Of a DNA stretch of 64,000 nt, positions 37,408 through 46,087 are shown piece by piece. A program made the translations under genes and the position numbers. The number at the start of each line of letters is the position of its first letter. Position 1 is the first letter of the stretch. The stretch spans positions 62,001 to 126,000 of the forward strand of contig JASJBF010000052.1 of assembly GCA_030066685.1 (NCBI GenBank), in the 5' to 3' direction. The stretch is from Kiloniellales bacterium (GTDB taxonomy: Bacteria; Pseudomonadota; Alphaproteobacteria; Kiloniellales; JAKSBE01). Below the pieces are notes generated by a model. That model saw only the letters and a list, made by a program, of their open reading frames with translations. It was not told the DNA's origin and did not search any database.

Positions 37408-39291
37408 ATGTCGGACCTCGGATCGCGCGACGAATCGCCGCTGGAGCGCTTCAAGCGCATCACCGGCGCGACTCTGCGCGCGATCGCCGAAGAGCAGGAA
37501 GTCGCGGTCAGCTTCGCGCCCAGCGGCCAGGGCCTGATCGGCAAGGAGGCGCGCCTGACCGCGCCGGGCCGCGACCTGCCCAGCGAGGACAAGTCGCTGG
37601 CCCGCGGCGAGGCCGACGCCATCGCCCTGCGCCTGCGCTACCACGACGAAGGCCGGCACGCCAGACGGCGCCCGGGCGCCCAGGTCGCCCGCGAGATCTA
37701 CGACGCGGTCGAGCAGGCGCGCTGCGAGGCCCTGGGCATGCGCCGCATGGCCGGGGTCGGCGTGAACCTCGATGCCGCGACGGAGACCGACTACCGCAAG
37801 CGAGGCCTGGCGCGGGCCACGACCCAGGACGAGGCGCCGCTGTCCGAGGTCCTGCACATGCTCGCCCGCGAGGCCATGACCGGCATCGCGCCGCCGCCGG
37901 CCGCCCGGCAAATGATCGACTGCTGGCGGTCGAGCTTCGACGCCCGGGTGCTGGAGGCGCTGAGCAATCTCAATAGCCTGGCCGACGACCAGGAGGCCTT
38001 CGCCGAGGAGGTGCGCCGCCTGCTCGGCCACCTCAATGTCGACCTGGGCAGCGAGGAGGAGAGCGGCGGCGAGGAGCAGACCGAGGGCGAGGACCAGCAG
38101 GGCCAAAGCGAGTCGGCGGAGGAGAGCAGCGAGGGCGGCGAGCAGGACAGCGGCGAGACCCTGGCCATGCTGGAAGGCGAGCGCGGCGACAGCAGCGAGG
38201 CCGAGAGCCTTGACGACGCCAGCGCCGAGCTGGACAGCGAGATGATGCCCGGCGCCGGCGAGGACGAGCCCGGTGACCCCGGCCGGCCGCCGCACTTCGA
38301 CGACGGCCAGAACCACCCCAACGCCGAGGCCTACGGCTTCTACACCGCACAGTTCGACGAGATCGTGGGCGCCGAGGAGCTCTGCGACGCCGACGAGCTG
38401 GCCCGGCTGCGCAAGATGCTGGACCAGCAGCTTTCCCACCTGCAGGGCGTGATCGCGCGCCTGGCCAACCGCCTGCAGCGCCGCCTGCTCGCCAAGCAGA
38501 CCCGGGCCTGGGAGTTTAACCTTGAGGAAGGCCTGCTGGACACCGCCCGCCTGGCGCGGGTCGTGGCCAACCCCATGCACTCCCTGTCCTACAAGCGCGA
38601 GCTGGAGACCGAGTTCCGCGACACCGTGGTCAGCCTGTTGATCGACAACTCCGGCTCGATGCGCGGGCGGCCGATCACCGTCGCTGCGATGAGCGCCGAC
38701 ATCCTGGCCCGGACCCTGGAGCGCTGCGGCGTCAAGGTCGAGATCCTGGGCTTCACCACCCGAATGTGGAAGGGCGGCCAGTCGCGCGAGAATTGGATCG
38801 CCGCCGGCAAGCCGCCCAACCCCGGCCGCCTCAACGACCTGCGCCACATCGTCTACAAGCCGGCCGACGCGCCCTGGCGCCGCGCCCGCAAGAACCTGGG
38901 CCTGATGCTGCGCGAGGGCATCCTCAAGGAGAACATCGACGGCGAGGCCCTGCTCTGGGCCCACGCCCGCCTGCTCGGCCGGCCCGAGCAGCGCCGGGTC
39001 CTGATGGTCATCTCCGACGGCGCCCCGGTCGACGATTCGACCCTCTCGGTCAACCCCGGCAATTACCTGGAGCGGCACCTGCGCGAGGTCATCGACTACA
39101 TCGAGACCCGCTCGCCAGTGCAGCTGGTCGCCATCGGCATCGGCCACGACGTCACCCGCTACTACCGCCGCGCCGTCACCATCGTCGACGCCGAGCAGCT
39201 CGGCGGCACTATGATGGAGAAGCTGGCCGAGCTCTTCGAGGAAGGATCGCCCGGCGCCCTCCCCCGCCGTCCGGGCCGCCGCGTGGCCTAG
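37408..39291 (+). CDS. cobT: aerobic cobaltochelatase subunit CobT
   Basis: The 627-residue protein has the CobT N-terminal domain (residues ~1-205). A very acidic linker at about residues 212-300 ([20 protein letters not shown] and following) leads to a C-terminal von Willebrand domain with MIDAS motif [11 protein letters not shown] at about residues 410-420. It pairs with the CobS ring in cobaltochelatase. The stop TAG (39289-39291) sits in the first CTAG of repeat copy E, so the last codons GTG GCC adjoin the element. Confidence 0.95.
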   Translation: MSDLGSRDESPLERFKRITGATLRAIAEEQEVAVSFAPSGQGLIGKEARLTAPGRDLPSEDKSLARGEADAIALRLRYHDEGRHARRRPGAQVAREIYDAVEQARCEALGMRRMAGVGVNLDAATETDYRKRGLARATTQDEAPLSEVLHMLAREAMTGIAPPPAARQMIDCWRSSFDARVLEALSNLNSLADDQEAFAEEVRRLLGHLNVDLGSEEESGGEEQTEGEDQQGQSESAEESSEGGEQDSGETLAMLEGERGDSSEAESLDDASAELDSEMMPGAGEDEPGDPGRPPHFDDGQNHPNAEAYGFYTAQFDEIVGAEELCDADELARLRKMLDQQLSHLQGVIARLANRLQRRLLAKQTRAWEFNLEEGLLDTARLARVVANPMHSLSYKRELETEFRDTVVSLLIDNSGSMRGRPITVAAMSADILARTLERCGVKVEILGFTTRMWKGGQSRENWIAAGKPPNPGRLNDLRHIVYKPADAPWRRARKNLGLMLREGILKENIDGEALLWAHARLLGRPEQRRVLMVISDGAPVDDSTLSVNPGNYLERHLREVIDYIETRSPVQLVAIGIGHDVTRYYRRAVTIVDAEQLGGTMMEKLAELFEEGSPGALPRRPGRRVA

Positions 39292-39404
39292 AGCGGGATG
39301 ATTTGAAGTCGATTGGACTTCAAATCTGAATCCCGCTCTATTTCAACAGTTTAGAGCACGATTCAGATATGAGGTTGGTTCAACCTCATATCATCGTGCT
39401 CTAG
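39288..39404 (+). mobile_element. 117-bp CTAG-bounded twin-hairpin element, copy E
   Basis: CTAG lies at 39288-39291 and 39401-39404. It is a near-consensus copy. Hairpin 1 has GAAGTC/GACTTC and hairpin 2 has GGTTG/CAACC. The left CTAG overlaps the cobT stop codon. The flanks TGGC and GACCA would make a palindrome with one bulge after excision. Confidence 0.85.
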
Positions 39405-39479
39405 GACCATCTCGCCTCAGCGGGCGGGTCACGCCTCGCCGGCGCCCGAGTACCGGATCAGGCGGTCTCGTAGCCGTGC

Positions 39480-40013
39480 CTAGGACTCGAAATAGATCCC
39501 GGGCGTCCTGCTCAGAATCCCCAAGAGCGTCAACACGATCACCGTCAAGGAAACCGAGAGATGAGAGAGCGCTTCCGCCGGTGTGCCGAGGCCGCGACAC
39601 CCGGCAAGGTCGACTGCACGTCGCCTGAGCCTCGCCCCCCAGGAGGAGAAGATGGCGAACACGATAACAATAACGAAGAGAATGCCATCGCCCGCAATGA
39701 AGAAGACAAATCCGTCAAGCCACACGGCTAATGCTTTGCATTCAATCCCGAAATGGCACAGCAGTACGGTCGCCGAAAACCACAGCGTCGCGAACCACAC
39801 GCCCCACCATATGTGCATGTATTCCGGATGATCCCCCCTTTGGCTGAACCCCGTCCACAGCCCGAAGGGAACCGAAATCAGCATGCCCAGCCCCAGATAC
39901 CAGTAGAACGCGCCCACTTCCGAAGCCGGCAGCGTGGCCAAGTAAAAAAAGAGGTGCAGTCCCGAGCCAGCCAGCACCAAGGCGTAGGGCAGAAGCTTGT
40001 TGAGAAGTCTCAT
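39480..40013 (-). CDS. small integral membrane protein, unknown
   Basis: The frame from the ATG ending at 40013 gives 177 residues with about five hydrophobic segments: LLPYALVLAGSGLHLFFYLA, FYWYLGLGMLISVPFGLWTG, WFATLWFSATVLLCHFGI, GILFVIVIVFAIFSS and LTVIVLTLLGILS. GC content is lower than in neighbouring genes, which may mean recent acquisition or weak constraint. No family is recognised. It might be one of several accessory genes in this region. Confidence 0.6.
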   Translation of the reverse strand: MRLLNKLLPYALVLAGSGLHLFFYLATLPASEVGAFYWYLGLGMLISVPFGLWTGFSQRGDHPEYMHIWWGVWFATLWFSATVLLCHFGIECKALAVWLDGFVFFIAGDGILFVIVIVFAIFSSWGARLRRRAVDLAGCRGLGTPAEALSHLSVSLTVIVLTLLGILSRTPGIYFES

Positions 40014-40169
40014 CTCAGGATCCGGAACTTGACCATCCGGAATCTCCTGCCCGGGCAAGCGGCGCCTGGTCTCACGATAACCGACCGGCCGGTCGCCCGG
40101 TAAGGGCGGAACGAGTGCTGAGGCTGAGAACCAGAAATCTCATGACAGGCAAACGACGGCCCGCGGCCC

Positions 40170-40859
40170 TCACTCGTCGAGCAGACGGGGAATCATCGGC
40201 AGGAGCTCGGCGTAAAGATCGTGCCTGGGACGGTGGCCAGTGCTGTCCGCCCGCAGGACGGAGTCGCTGTCCAGGAGCTGGAACCCGGGGATCATGCGAT
40301 GGCTCGCCCGGCCGCGCAGGTCCCGCGCGCTGAAGACGACGTAGACGTTGGGTTCCCGGTCGAAGCCGAAGTGTTCGGCCCAGATCCGTGCGTCCTCGGC
40401 GTCGGGCGCTTCCATGAAGAGGTCGTAGAGCAGCAGATGAACCAGCACCAGATCGCTGTAGTCGACGGTCAAGCCGTCGAGGCGCTCGTGGATGTAGTCC
40501 TCGATGGACTCCAGGCCGGGCTGCGGGCGGATGCCCGCGAAGGCGCCGCGACGGTGTGCGCCCGCAAAGGCGTTGCAGGCTTCGCAGTTCATCCCGACCG
40601 GCTCGACCAGGACGACCTTGCCCTTGAAGTCCGAAAGCCGGATCTTGCGCCCGTCGTAGTTCGTCAGCTCGAGATCTGGATAAGCTTCACCGAGCCGCGG
40701 CGGCCAGTCGACGCCCGGACCCGCCGAGCCGGCGGCCAAGTCGTCGCATCCGCCGAGAGCCGGCAAAAGCAACAGCAAGGGTACCGCGACGAAAGACGCC
40801 ATTCGCCTTCGCAGCAACGTCATGACATTTGTCGCAAATCCGTTCCTAGATTCCATCAT
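40170..40859 (-). CDS. lipoprotein with thioredoxin-like fold
   Basis: The frame gives up to 229 residues; an ATG at 40823 (MTLLRRR) is a likely alternative start closer to the signal. The lipobox is LPALGGC, so the mature protein would be lipid-anchored at about Cys38. The thioredoxin-like part has LGEAYPDLELTNYDGRKIRL, SDFKGKVVLVEPVG and a CEAC active-site pair in GMNCEACNAF. It resembles TlpA/SCO-type periplasmic redox proteins, but the rest of the sequence is atypical. The partner is unknown. Confidence 0.75.
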   Translation of the reverse strand: MMESRNGFATNVMTLLRRRMASFVAVPLLLLLPALGGCDDLAAGSAGPGVDWPPRLGEAYPDLELTNYDGRKIRLSDFKGKVVLVEPVGMNCEACNAFAGAHRRGAFAGIRPQPGLESIEDYIHERLDGLTVDYSDLVLVHLLLYDLFMEAPDAEDARIWAEHFGFDREPNVYVVFSARDLRGRASHRMIPGFQLLDSDSVLRADSTGHRPRHDLYAELLPMIPRLLDE

Positions 40860-41162
40860 GCCGGCAACAGGATGACGAACTGGTCAGCGGGATGGCCAGA
40901 CTCGACCGATCGGATTAAGAATCTGCTTACCGCCCTTCTTGTGTGGGCGCTCGGGCTCGCCCGAAGCCTTCACCGAGACCCGGGTTCAGACCTTCATTGG
41001 CTGTCCCCCGCCACGCCGCCGAGGTTCCTTTGCCGCCAAGCTGATCTGCCGCCCGCCGGCCGTCCAAGCCGAGACTTCCTTTTGATTGAAGCCGGCAGCG
41101 CCGGTTGCTAGAGCGGCAGGGCGGTCCGGCCGGGGACCGCGCCCCGGGGACCCTGCGCCACC
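40860..41162. other. intergenic stretch without recognisable gene
   Basis: This 303-bp gap separates the divergent lipoprotein and MFS genes. No reading frame here has a convincing start and composition. A CTAGAGCGG at 41108-41116 resembles the left tip of the 117-bp element, but no further match follows. Confidence 0.5.
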
Positions 41163-42344
41163 ATGCGCCTGACGCCGCTGCACCGCAACCTGATCGCCAT
41201 CATGGTCACCATGGCCGCGGCGACCCTGACCTACAGCCTCTCGACGCCGCTCCTGAGCCTGATCCTCGACCGGCAGGGGGTCAGTGGCACCCTGATCGGG
41301 CTCAGCACGGCGAGCCAGGCGGTCGCGATCTTCGCCATCGCGCCCTTCGCCCCGGCCCTGCTGCGCCGCCTGGGCCCGGCCCGGCTGATGCTCGCCGCCA
41401 TCGCCCTGCAGCTGCTGTTCTTCCTGCTGCTGCCGGTCTTCCCCAACGTCTACGCCTGGTTTCCCCTGCGCTTCGTGATCGGCGCCGGGGCCAGCGTCAT
41501 GTGGGTGGCGAGCGAGGCCTGGGTCAACACGGTGGTCGAGGAACGGATCCGCGGCCGGGTGTTGGCCCTGTACAGCGCCGCGGTCACTGGCGGCTACGCC
41601 CTGGGCCCCCTGGTCCTGCTGGCGACCGGGAGCGAGGGCTGGGCGCCCTTCCTGGCCGGGGCGGCGATCTTCCTCTGCGCCGGGCTGGCGACCCTGTTCG
41701 GCGCCGGCGTCGCGCCCAGCCTCGACGGCAAGCCCTCGGCGCCGCTGCTCGCCTACCTCTACCTGGCCCCGCTGGCCATGCTGAGCTGCGCGGTGGTGGC
41801 CGCCAGCGACGGCGTGCTGGCCGCCTTCCTGCCGCTCTACGGCCTGGCCCAGGGCCTGAGCCAGGACCAGGGCCTGCTGCTCCTGACCCTGCTCGGCCTC
41901 GGCGGCGTCGCGCTGGAGTACCCCTTCGGCTGGCTGGCCGACCGGATGGACCGACGGTTGCTGTCCCTGCTGCTCAGCCTGGGGCTTCTGGCCGGCTGCC
42001 TCGCCTTCCCCTTCCTGGTGCCGATCCCCGGGGTCAACTGGGTCTTCATCTTCGTCTTCGGCGGCTGCCTGGGGGCCCTTTACACCCTGGGCAACGTCCT
42101 CATGGGCGAGCGATTCCGGGGCGGCGACCTGGCCGCCGCCAGCACGCTCTTCGCCACCATGTGGAACGTCGGCGCCCTGGTCGGGCCGCCCCTGGGCGGC
42201 CTGGGCCGGGACCTCTCGCCCGACCTCGGCCTGCCCGGCGCCCTGACCCTGGTCTTCGCCCTGTTTCTTGCGGTCCCCCTGGTCACATACCTGAAGCATC
42301 GCAAGAGCCAATCTCGAGATCCGGCCGACCTCGGCAAACCCTGA
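41163..42344 (+). CDS. MFS transporter, YcaD-like
   Basis: The 393-residue protein has about 12 transmembrane segments. The first cytoplasmic loop region and RRLGPARLMLAAIALQ, FPLRFVIGAGASVMWVASEAW, GRVLALYSAAVTGGYALGP and FGWLADRMDRRLL are typical of the YcaD/UMF subgroup of major facilitator proteins. Substrate is unknown. The C-terminus LKHRKSQSRDPADLGKP is cytoplasmic. An FNR-like site lies 17 bp past its stop and belongs to the next gene. Confidence 0.87.
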   Translation: MRLTPLHRNLIAIMVTMAAATLTYSLSTPLLSLILDRQGVSGTLIGLSTASQAVAIFAIAPFAPALLRRLGPARLMLAAIALQLLFFLLLPVFPNVYAWFPLRFVIGAGASVMWVASEAWVNTVVEERIRGRVLALYSAAVTGGYALGPLVLLATGSEGWAPFLAGAAIFLCAGLATLFGAGVAPSLDGKPSAPLLAYLYLAPLAMLSCAVVAASDGVLAAFLPLYGLAQGLSQDQGLLLLTLLGLGGVALEYPFGWLADRMDRRLLSLLLSLGLLAGCLAFPFLVPIPGVNWVFIFVFGGCLGALYTLGNVLMGERFRGGDLAAASTLFATMWNVGALVGPPLGGLGRDLSPDLGLPGALTLVFALFLAVPLVTYLKHRKSQSRDPADLGKP

Positions 42345-42360
42345 CTACGAATAGGGTCTT

Positions 42361-42374
42361 TTGATGTAGGTCAA
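42361..42374 (+). promoter_or_regulatory. FNR/FixK-type box
   Basis: TTGATGTAGGTCAA matches TTGAT-N4-(A/G)TCAA, the binding motif of FNR/FixK/FnrL-type oxygen-responsive regulators. It lies 64 bp upstream of a 38-codon gene. No clear -10 hexamer is visible at the expected spacing, which tempers the call. Confidence 0.6.
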
Positions 42375-42437
42375 TGATGCCTGCGGCGCGGCAGGCGCAG
42401 GCTGGAGGCTCGAATTCCAAGCTGGAGGTCCGAGCCG

Positions 42438-42554
42438 ATGCTCTTCGACGAGACCTTGTTCTTGACCGGTGTCCTGAGCGCCTTCACGATCTTCGCCCTC
42501 GTCCTGGCCTGGGTGTCGGTTGAAGACGCCCGCTACCGCAAGCGCAAAGGCTGA
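42438..42554 (+). CDS. 38-residue single-pass membrane peptide, possibly oxygen-regulated
   Basis: The short frame reads MLFDETLFLTGVLSAFTIFA then LVLAWVSVEDARYRKRKG. One transmembrane helix (residues ~6-27) and a basic C-terminus give an inside-positive, CcoQ/CydX-like layout. CTGGAGGTCCGAGCCG upstream includes GGAGG 11 bases before the ATG. The FNR/FixK-type box 64 bp upstream suggests low-oxygen expression. No oxidase genes are adjacent, so the partner is unknown. The gene call is based on topology, ribosome-binding site and the upstream box. Confidence 0.6.
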   Translation: MLFDETLFLTGVLSAFTIFALVLAWVSVEDARYRKRKG

Positions 42555-42649
42555 CCGCGGCGCGGGACAACGGTTTTACGGGACGGTCGCTGCGGCGTCC
42601 GCACCGGCAGGCTCTTCCGTCTGGGTGACGCTGGAGCCGATGCGGGGGA

Positions 42650-42686
42650 GAGGCAGCCCGCGCTTCCCAGCTTTCTGGGCTGCCTC
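42650..42686. terminator. hairpin, probable transcription terminator
   Basis: GAGGCAGCCC at 42650-42659 and GGGCTGCCTC at 42677-42686 form a perfect 10-bp stem with a 17-nt loop. It lies between the convergent 38-codon gene and the dienelactone hydrolase gene. There is no T-run, so it may act with Rho or as a 3'-end stabiliser. Confidence 0.5.
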
Positions 42687-42715
42687 GCCTTCCCCATTGG
42701 GCGCGGTGCCGCGCC

Positions 42716-43492
42716 TCAGCCTTGAAGATTGGCCGTGAAGAAGGCCAGGGTTCGCTCCCAGGCGAGCTTGGCATCAGCCTCGTCGTAGCGCGCGCTGGTC
42801 GGATTGGCGAAGGCGTGGTCGGCCTCGTACCAATGGTTGGTGGCGGTCTTGCCCGCCGCCTTCATGGCCGCCTCGAAACCGCTGACCATCTCCTCGTTGA
42901 TCCACTTGTCGCGGGTCGCGAAGTGCCCCAGAACCGGGCCCTCCAGGGCCTTGAGCTCCTCGGCCGTGCGATTGACCCGGCCGTAGTAGACCACGGTGGC
43001 GTCGACCGGCGTGGCGATCCCGGCGTTGAGCGACCAGCCGCCGCCGAAGCACCAGCCGACGGTCCCGACCTTGCCGCTGCCCTTGTCGTTGCCCTTGAGC
43101 CAGGCGACCCAGGAGACCAGGGTGTCGACCGCCTCCTCCGCGACGACGCCCTGCATGTAGGCCCGGGCCTGCTCGCGTTCGCCCGGTCCGGCGACCTTGC
43201 CGTCGTAGAGATCCACGGCGAGGGCCAGGTAGCCCTGGCCGGCGAGCTCGGCCGCGACCGCCTTGATCTGGTCGTTCAGGCCCCACCATTCGTGGATCAG
43301 CACCAGGGTCGGGGCCGGCGTGCTGGCCGGCAGGGCGAGCGCGGCCTTGACCGCCTTGCCGCCCTGAGTGGTGAGCTCGACCTCCTGTAGGCCGGCCGCG
43401 GCCGCCCGCGCCAGGCGCGGGTCGGCGAGGACGGCGGCCAGGGGCAGGCTGGCGAGGGACGTGACGACCTGGCGTCGGGCGAGTTGTGTCAT
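42716..43492 (-). CDS. dienelactone-hydrolase-family protein, exported
   Basis: The 258-residue protein starts at MTQLARRQVV, with a Tat-like or Sec leader (RRQVVTSLASLPLAAVLADP). The alpha/beta-hydrolase core has the dienelactone-hydrolase triad: nucleophile Cys in VGWCFGGGWS, Asp in FATRDKWIN and His in ADHAFAN. The N-terminal VLIHEWWGLNDQIKAVAAEL is a family signature. It could hydrolyse lactones or esters outside the cytoplasm. The substrate is not evident from the neighbours. Confidence 0.87.
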   Translation of the reverse strand: MTQLARRQVVTSLASLPLAAVLADPRLARAAAAGLQEVELTTQGGKAVKAALALPASTPAPTLVLIHEWWGLNDQIKAVAAELAGQGYLALAVDLYDGKVAGPGEREQARAYMQGVVAEEAVDTLVSWVAWLKGNDKGSGKVGTVGWCFGGGWSLNAGIATPVDATVVYYGRVNRTAEELKALEGPVLGHFATRDKWINEEMVSGFEAAMKAAGKTATNHWYEADHAFANPTSARYDEADAKLAWERTLAFFTANLQG

Positions 43493-43618
43493 GGGGGGAC
43501 TCCTCCCTTGCAAGTGGTTTCATCGAGTATGCCGCAAAGCCAAGCGCCGCGGGAGGCGCTTCACGAAAGGCTTTGCCTCTGCTACCAAGCGGACAGCCTC
43601 ATTCACTGCGCCGGCGCC

Positions 43619-44590
43619 ATGATCCTCCGAATCTTTCTGCTGCTCTGCCTGCTGGCCCCGGTGCTGTCGGGCCGGCCGGTGCCGGCCGAGCCCCTGGCCC
43701 TCACGGTTTCGCGGCTGCCGCTGAACCCCGAGGCGCCGCGCCAGACGACGGTCGGCACCCTGGCCTGGCGGGGCAGTCTCGAGATCAGCGCCGAGGACCC
43801 GAGCTTCGGCGGCCTTTCCGGCCTGCTGCTCGAGCCCGGGGGCGACCGGCTCCTCGCTGTCTCCGACACCGGCCGCTGGGTCTCGGCCGGCATCCGCCTG
43901 GACGACGAGGGCTTCCTGATCGGCCTGGAGGCGGCCGAGACTGGCAGGCTGCGCGACGGCGACAACCGGCCGCTGGCCAGCAAGCGTGCCGGCGACGCCG
44001 AGGCCCTGGCTCGCCTGGCCGACGGCACCACCCTGGTCGCCTTCGAGCAGGCCCACAGGATCTGGCGCTATCCGGCCGGCACGCTCAGCCGCCCGGCGCA
44101 GTCCTTTCCGGCGCCGCCGGGGCTCGACCGTCTGGACGGCAACAGCGGCCTGGAGGCCGTGACGGCGCTGCCCCGCGGCCGGCTGCTCGCCCTGGCAGAG
44201 GACAGCGGCGAAGACGAGGTGCTGCTCGGCTTTGTCTGGCAGGACGGCGCCTGGGCCGAGGTTGCCCTGGTCCGCGACCGGCCCTTCCAGCCGACCGGAG
44301 CCACCACCCTGCCGTCGGGCGACGTGCTGGTCCTGGAGCGGCGCTACAGCGTTCTGGGCGGGCTGGGAATCAAGATCCGGCGGCTGAGACTGGCGGCGAT
44401 CAAGCCCGGCGCCACTCTGAAAGGCGAGGTCCTGGCCGAGCTGCGCCCGCCCCTGGTCTACGACAACATGGAAGGCATCGCCGCCCGGGCCGAGCCCGGC
44501 GGGGGTGTGCGGATCTACCTGGTGGCGGACGACAACTTCAACGCGGTCCAGCGAACCGTGCTGATGAGCTTTCTCCTGGAAGACGGCTAG
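43619..44590 (+). CDS. esterase-like (phytase-type beta-propeller) secreted protein
   Basis: The 323-residue protein has a signal peptide (ILRIFLLLCLLAPVLSGRPVPA). It resembles the esterase-like activity of phytase family: FGGLSGLLLEPGGDRLLAVSD, DAEALARLADGTTLVAFEQA, NSGLEAVTALPRGRLLALAE, YDNMEGIAARAE. Such proteins form metal-binding beta-propellers in the periplasm or outside. Catalytic activity is inferred only from the family name. It converges with rpmB. Confidence 0.83.
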   Translation: MILRIFLLLCLLAPVLSGRPVPAEPLALTVSRLPLNPEAPRQTTVGTLAWRGSLEISAEDPSFGGLSGLLLEPGGDRLLAVSDTGRWVSAGIRLDDEGFLIGLEAAETGRLRDGDNRPLASKRAGDAEALARLADGTTLVAFEQAHRIWRYPAGTLSRPAQSFPAPPGLDRLDGNSGLEAVTALPRGRLLALAEDSGEDEVLLGFVWQDGAWAEVALVRDRPFQPTGATTLPSGDVLVLERRYSVLGGLGIKIRRLRLAAIKPGATLKGEVLAELRPPLVYDNMEGIAARAEPGGGVRIYLVADDNFNAVQRTVLMSFLLEDG

Positions 44591-44619
44591 TTCCCGGCCC
44601 GTGGCGGCCGGGTCGTGGG

Positions 44620-44931
44620 TCACCCGGCGGCCGGCGCGGCGGCCTCGACCTTCGCGGTGGCTTTCTGGATCCGGCGCTTCAGGCGCCGAGCCTCTTCGCC
44701 CAGCTTGGCGTTGGCCGTCGACAGCAGGAAGGCGTCCAGGCCGCCGTTGTGCTCGATCGTCCGGATCGCCCGGGTCGAGAGCCGCAGGCGCACCATCTCG
44801 CCCAGGGAATCGCTGTAGAGCGAGGTCCGCTGCAGGTTGGGCAGGAAGCGGCGCCGGGTCTTGTTGTGGGCGTGGCTGACATTGTTACCGGTCTGAACAC
44901 CCTTGCCGGTGAAGGCGCAGCGGCGGGCCAT
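44620..44931 (-). CDS. rpmB: 50S ribosomal protein L28
   Basis: The 103-residue protein begins [20 protein letters not shown] and continues [14 protein letters not shown], the L28 signature. The alphaproteobacterial form has the C-terminal extension seen here ([18 protein letters not shown]). It belongs to the large ribosomal subunit. It is monocistronic, with a hairpin upstream that separates it from the next minus-strand gene. Confidence 0.97.
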   Translation of the reverse strand: MARRCAFTGKGVQTGNNVSHAHNKTRRRFLPNLQRTSLYSDSLGEMVRLRLSTRAIRTIEHNGGLDAFLLSTANAKLGEEARRLKRRIQKATAKVEAAAPAAG

Positions 44932-44964
44932 GGCTGAAATCCCAAGCTTTCTCTAGAAAACGCC

Positions 44965-44986
44965 CGGGCGCCCCGGAAGGCGCCCG
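44965..44986. terminator. GC-rich hairpin with flanking T-run, probable terminator
   Basis: CGGGCGCC at 44965-44972 pairs perfectly with GGCGCCCG at 44979-44986. On the minus strand it is followed by GGCGTTTTCT, and on the plus strand by TTTCGG. It probably ends the minus-strand lipoprotein transcript before rpmB. Confidence 0.6.
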
Positions 44987-45064
44987 TTTCGGCCGCGTTT
45001 TGTAGGGCAGCCGGACCATCCGGTCAAGGCCGGAAGGCAGGCTGAAACGCCGTGTCCTGGGATG

Positions 45065-46027
45065 CTAGTGTGGTGGTTCCGGAGACAGCCGAGCAAGCTC
45101 TTGGGCCAGGGCCTCCATGACCGGAACGAGGTCTTTCCCTCGACGCGCGTGTCGGGCGGAACTGGCACAGGAAGCCAGCAGGTCTCGGGCGTCTGACCCG
45201 CTCCCCTCCAGCGCGACCGTATAGATGACCATGCCTTGCCGCTTCATGGCCTTGCAGGCCCCAGCGAACTGCGCGTCGGCATCCGCGATGCCGATGTTGT
45301 CGAGCGCGCACTGGGGCGAGTTCCGGCCGTCCGTCACGATGACCACGACCTTGCGGGATCGGTCGTCCCCCTGGACCTCGCCCGGGGCCTCCGTATCCCC
45401 GTGCCATGCCCGCCACCACCGTGGTGACAGCGCACGCCAGGCCCAAACCGTTGCCAGGTCGACGCGGCTACAGCGTTTGGCAAAGGACAGCTGCCGGAGC
45501 CGTCTCGGCAGGGTCAGGAGCCACCGGGTCGGGCCGATCACGGCGTTGGGCGGACAGACCAGCTTCTTCAGGCGCTCCGGCCCTTGCGCCCAGTTGAAGT
45601 GCCGCAGCCGACCGGCCGCTAGGGGCCTATCGCCGCCGCCCAGCGTCCCCGCCCGCCCTTGCGGGCAAAGATACAGCCAGTCGGGTGGCGGCTGCGTGAA
45701 GAACTCTTCCCGGCCGCGCAGGTTGACCCGTCCGGCGAAGGGAATCACCGACAGCCAGAGCTGGTCGTCGGACCCGAAGAGGATCTCCAGCGGGGAATTG
45801 CCGCGCCCAGCTCTCAGGATTTCGACAAAGCGGGCGGAGGCTTCCCGCAAGGCTGCGTCCTTGCCGCCGATCCGCATGGACCCCGAGTTGTCGAGGACGA
45901 GCGCAACCTCGAGGCCGCGCGGCGGATCGGGGACCCGACCGCAGGTGCCGAGCGCAAAGCAGGACAAGACGGCGAGAAAGCAGGCGAAGACGATCAGAAG
46001 TACCGCCGAAAGGGCTCTCGGTGCCAT
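45065..46027 (-). CDS. TadG-like von Willebrand factor A lipoprotein (paralogue 1)
   Basis: The 320-residue protein has a hydrophobic leader ending in FALGTCGR, a possible lipobox. Next comes a von Willebrand A domain with MIDAS motif LVLDNSGSMRIGG, then VIPFAGRVNLRGREEFF and RVDLATVWAWRALSPRWWRA, and VVVIVTDGRNSPQCALDN. These last segments resemble the C-terminal half of TadG. It is about 60 bp downstream of a second copy with the same order of motifs, so the two arose by tandem duplication. No Tad pilus genes are nearby. It is likely envelope-anchored. Confidence 0.8.
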   Translation of the reverse strand: MAPRALSAVLLIVFACFLAVLSCFALGTCGRVPDPPRGLEVALVLDNSGSMRIGGKDAALREASARFVEILRAGRGNSPLEILFGSDDQLWLSVIPFAGRVNLRGREEFFTQPPPDWLYLCPQGRAGTLGGGDRPLAAGRLRHFNWAQGPERLKKLVCPPNAVIGPTRWLLTLPRRLRQLSFAKRCSRVDLATVWAWRALSPRWWRAWHGDTEAPGEVQGDDRSRKVVVIVTDGRNSPQCALDNIGIADADAQFAGACKAMKRQGMVIYTVALEGSGSDARDLLASCASSARHARRGKDLVPVMEALAQELARLSPEPPH

Positions 46028-46087
46028 GCGCCTCCTCAGCAGCGATGATCTCGGCGTCCGTGGCGGCTGGCTCGGCGCAAGGGCCGG

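Noticed and set aside
40918-41110. Possible small ribosomal-protein-like frame between the lipoprotein and MFS genes
   Set aside because: Translated frames on both strands show no start with a ribosome-binding site and no recognisable motif.
41108-41116. CTAGAGCGG resembling the left tip of the 117-bp element
   Set aside because: The match ends after nine bases and there is no right end or hairpin, so it is most likely chance.
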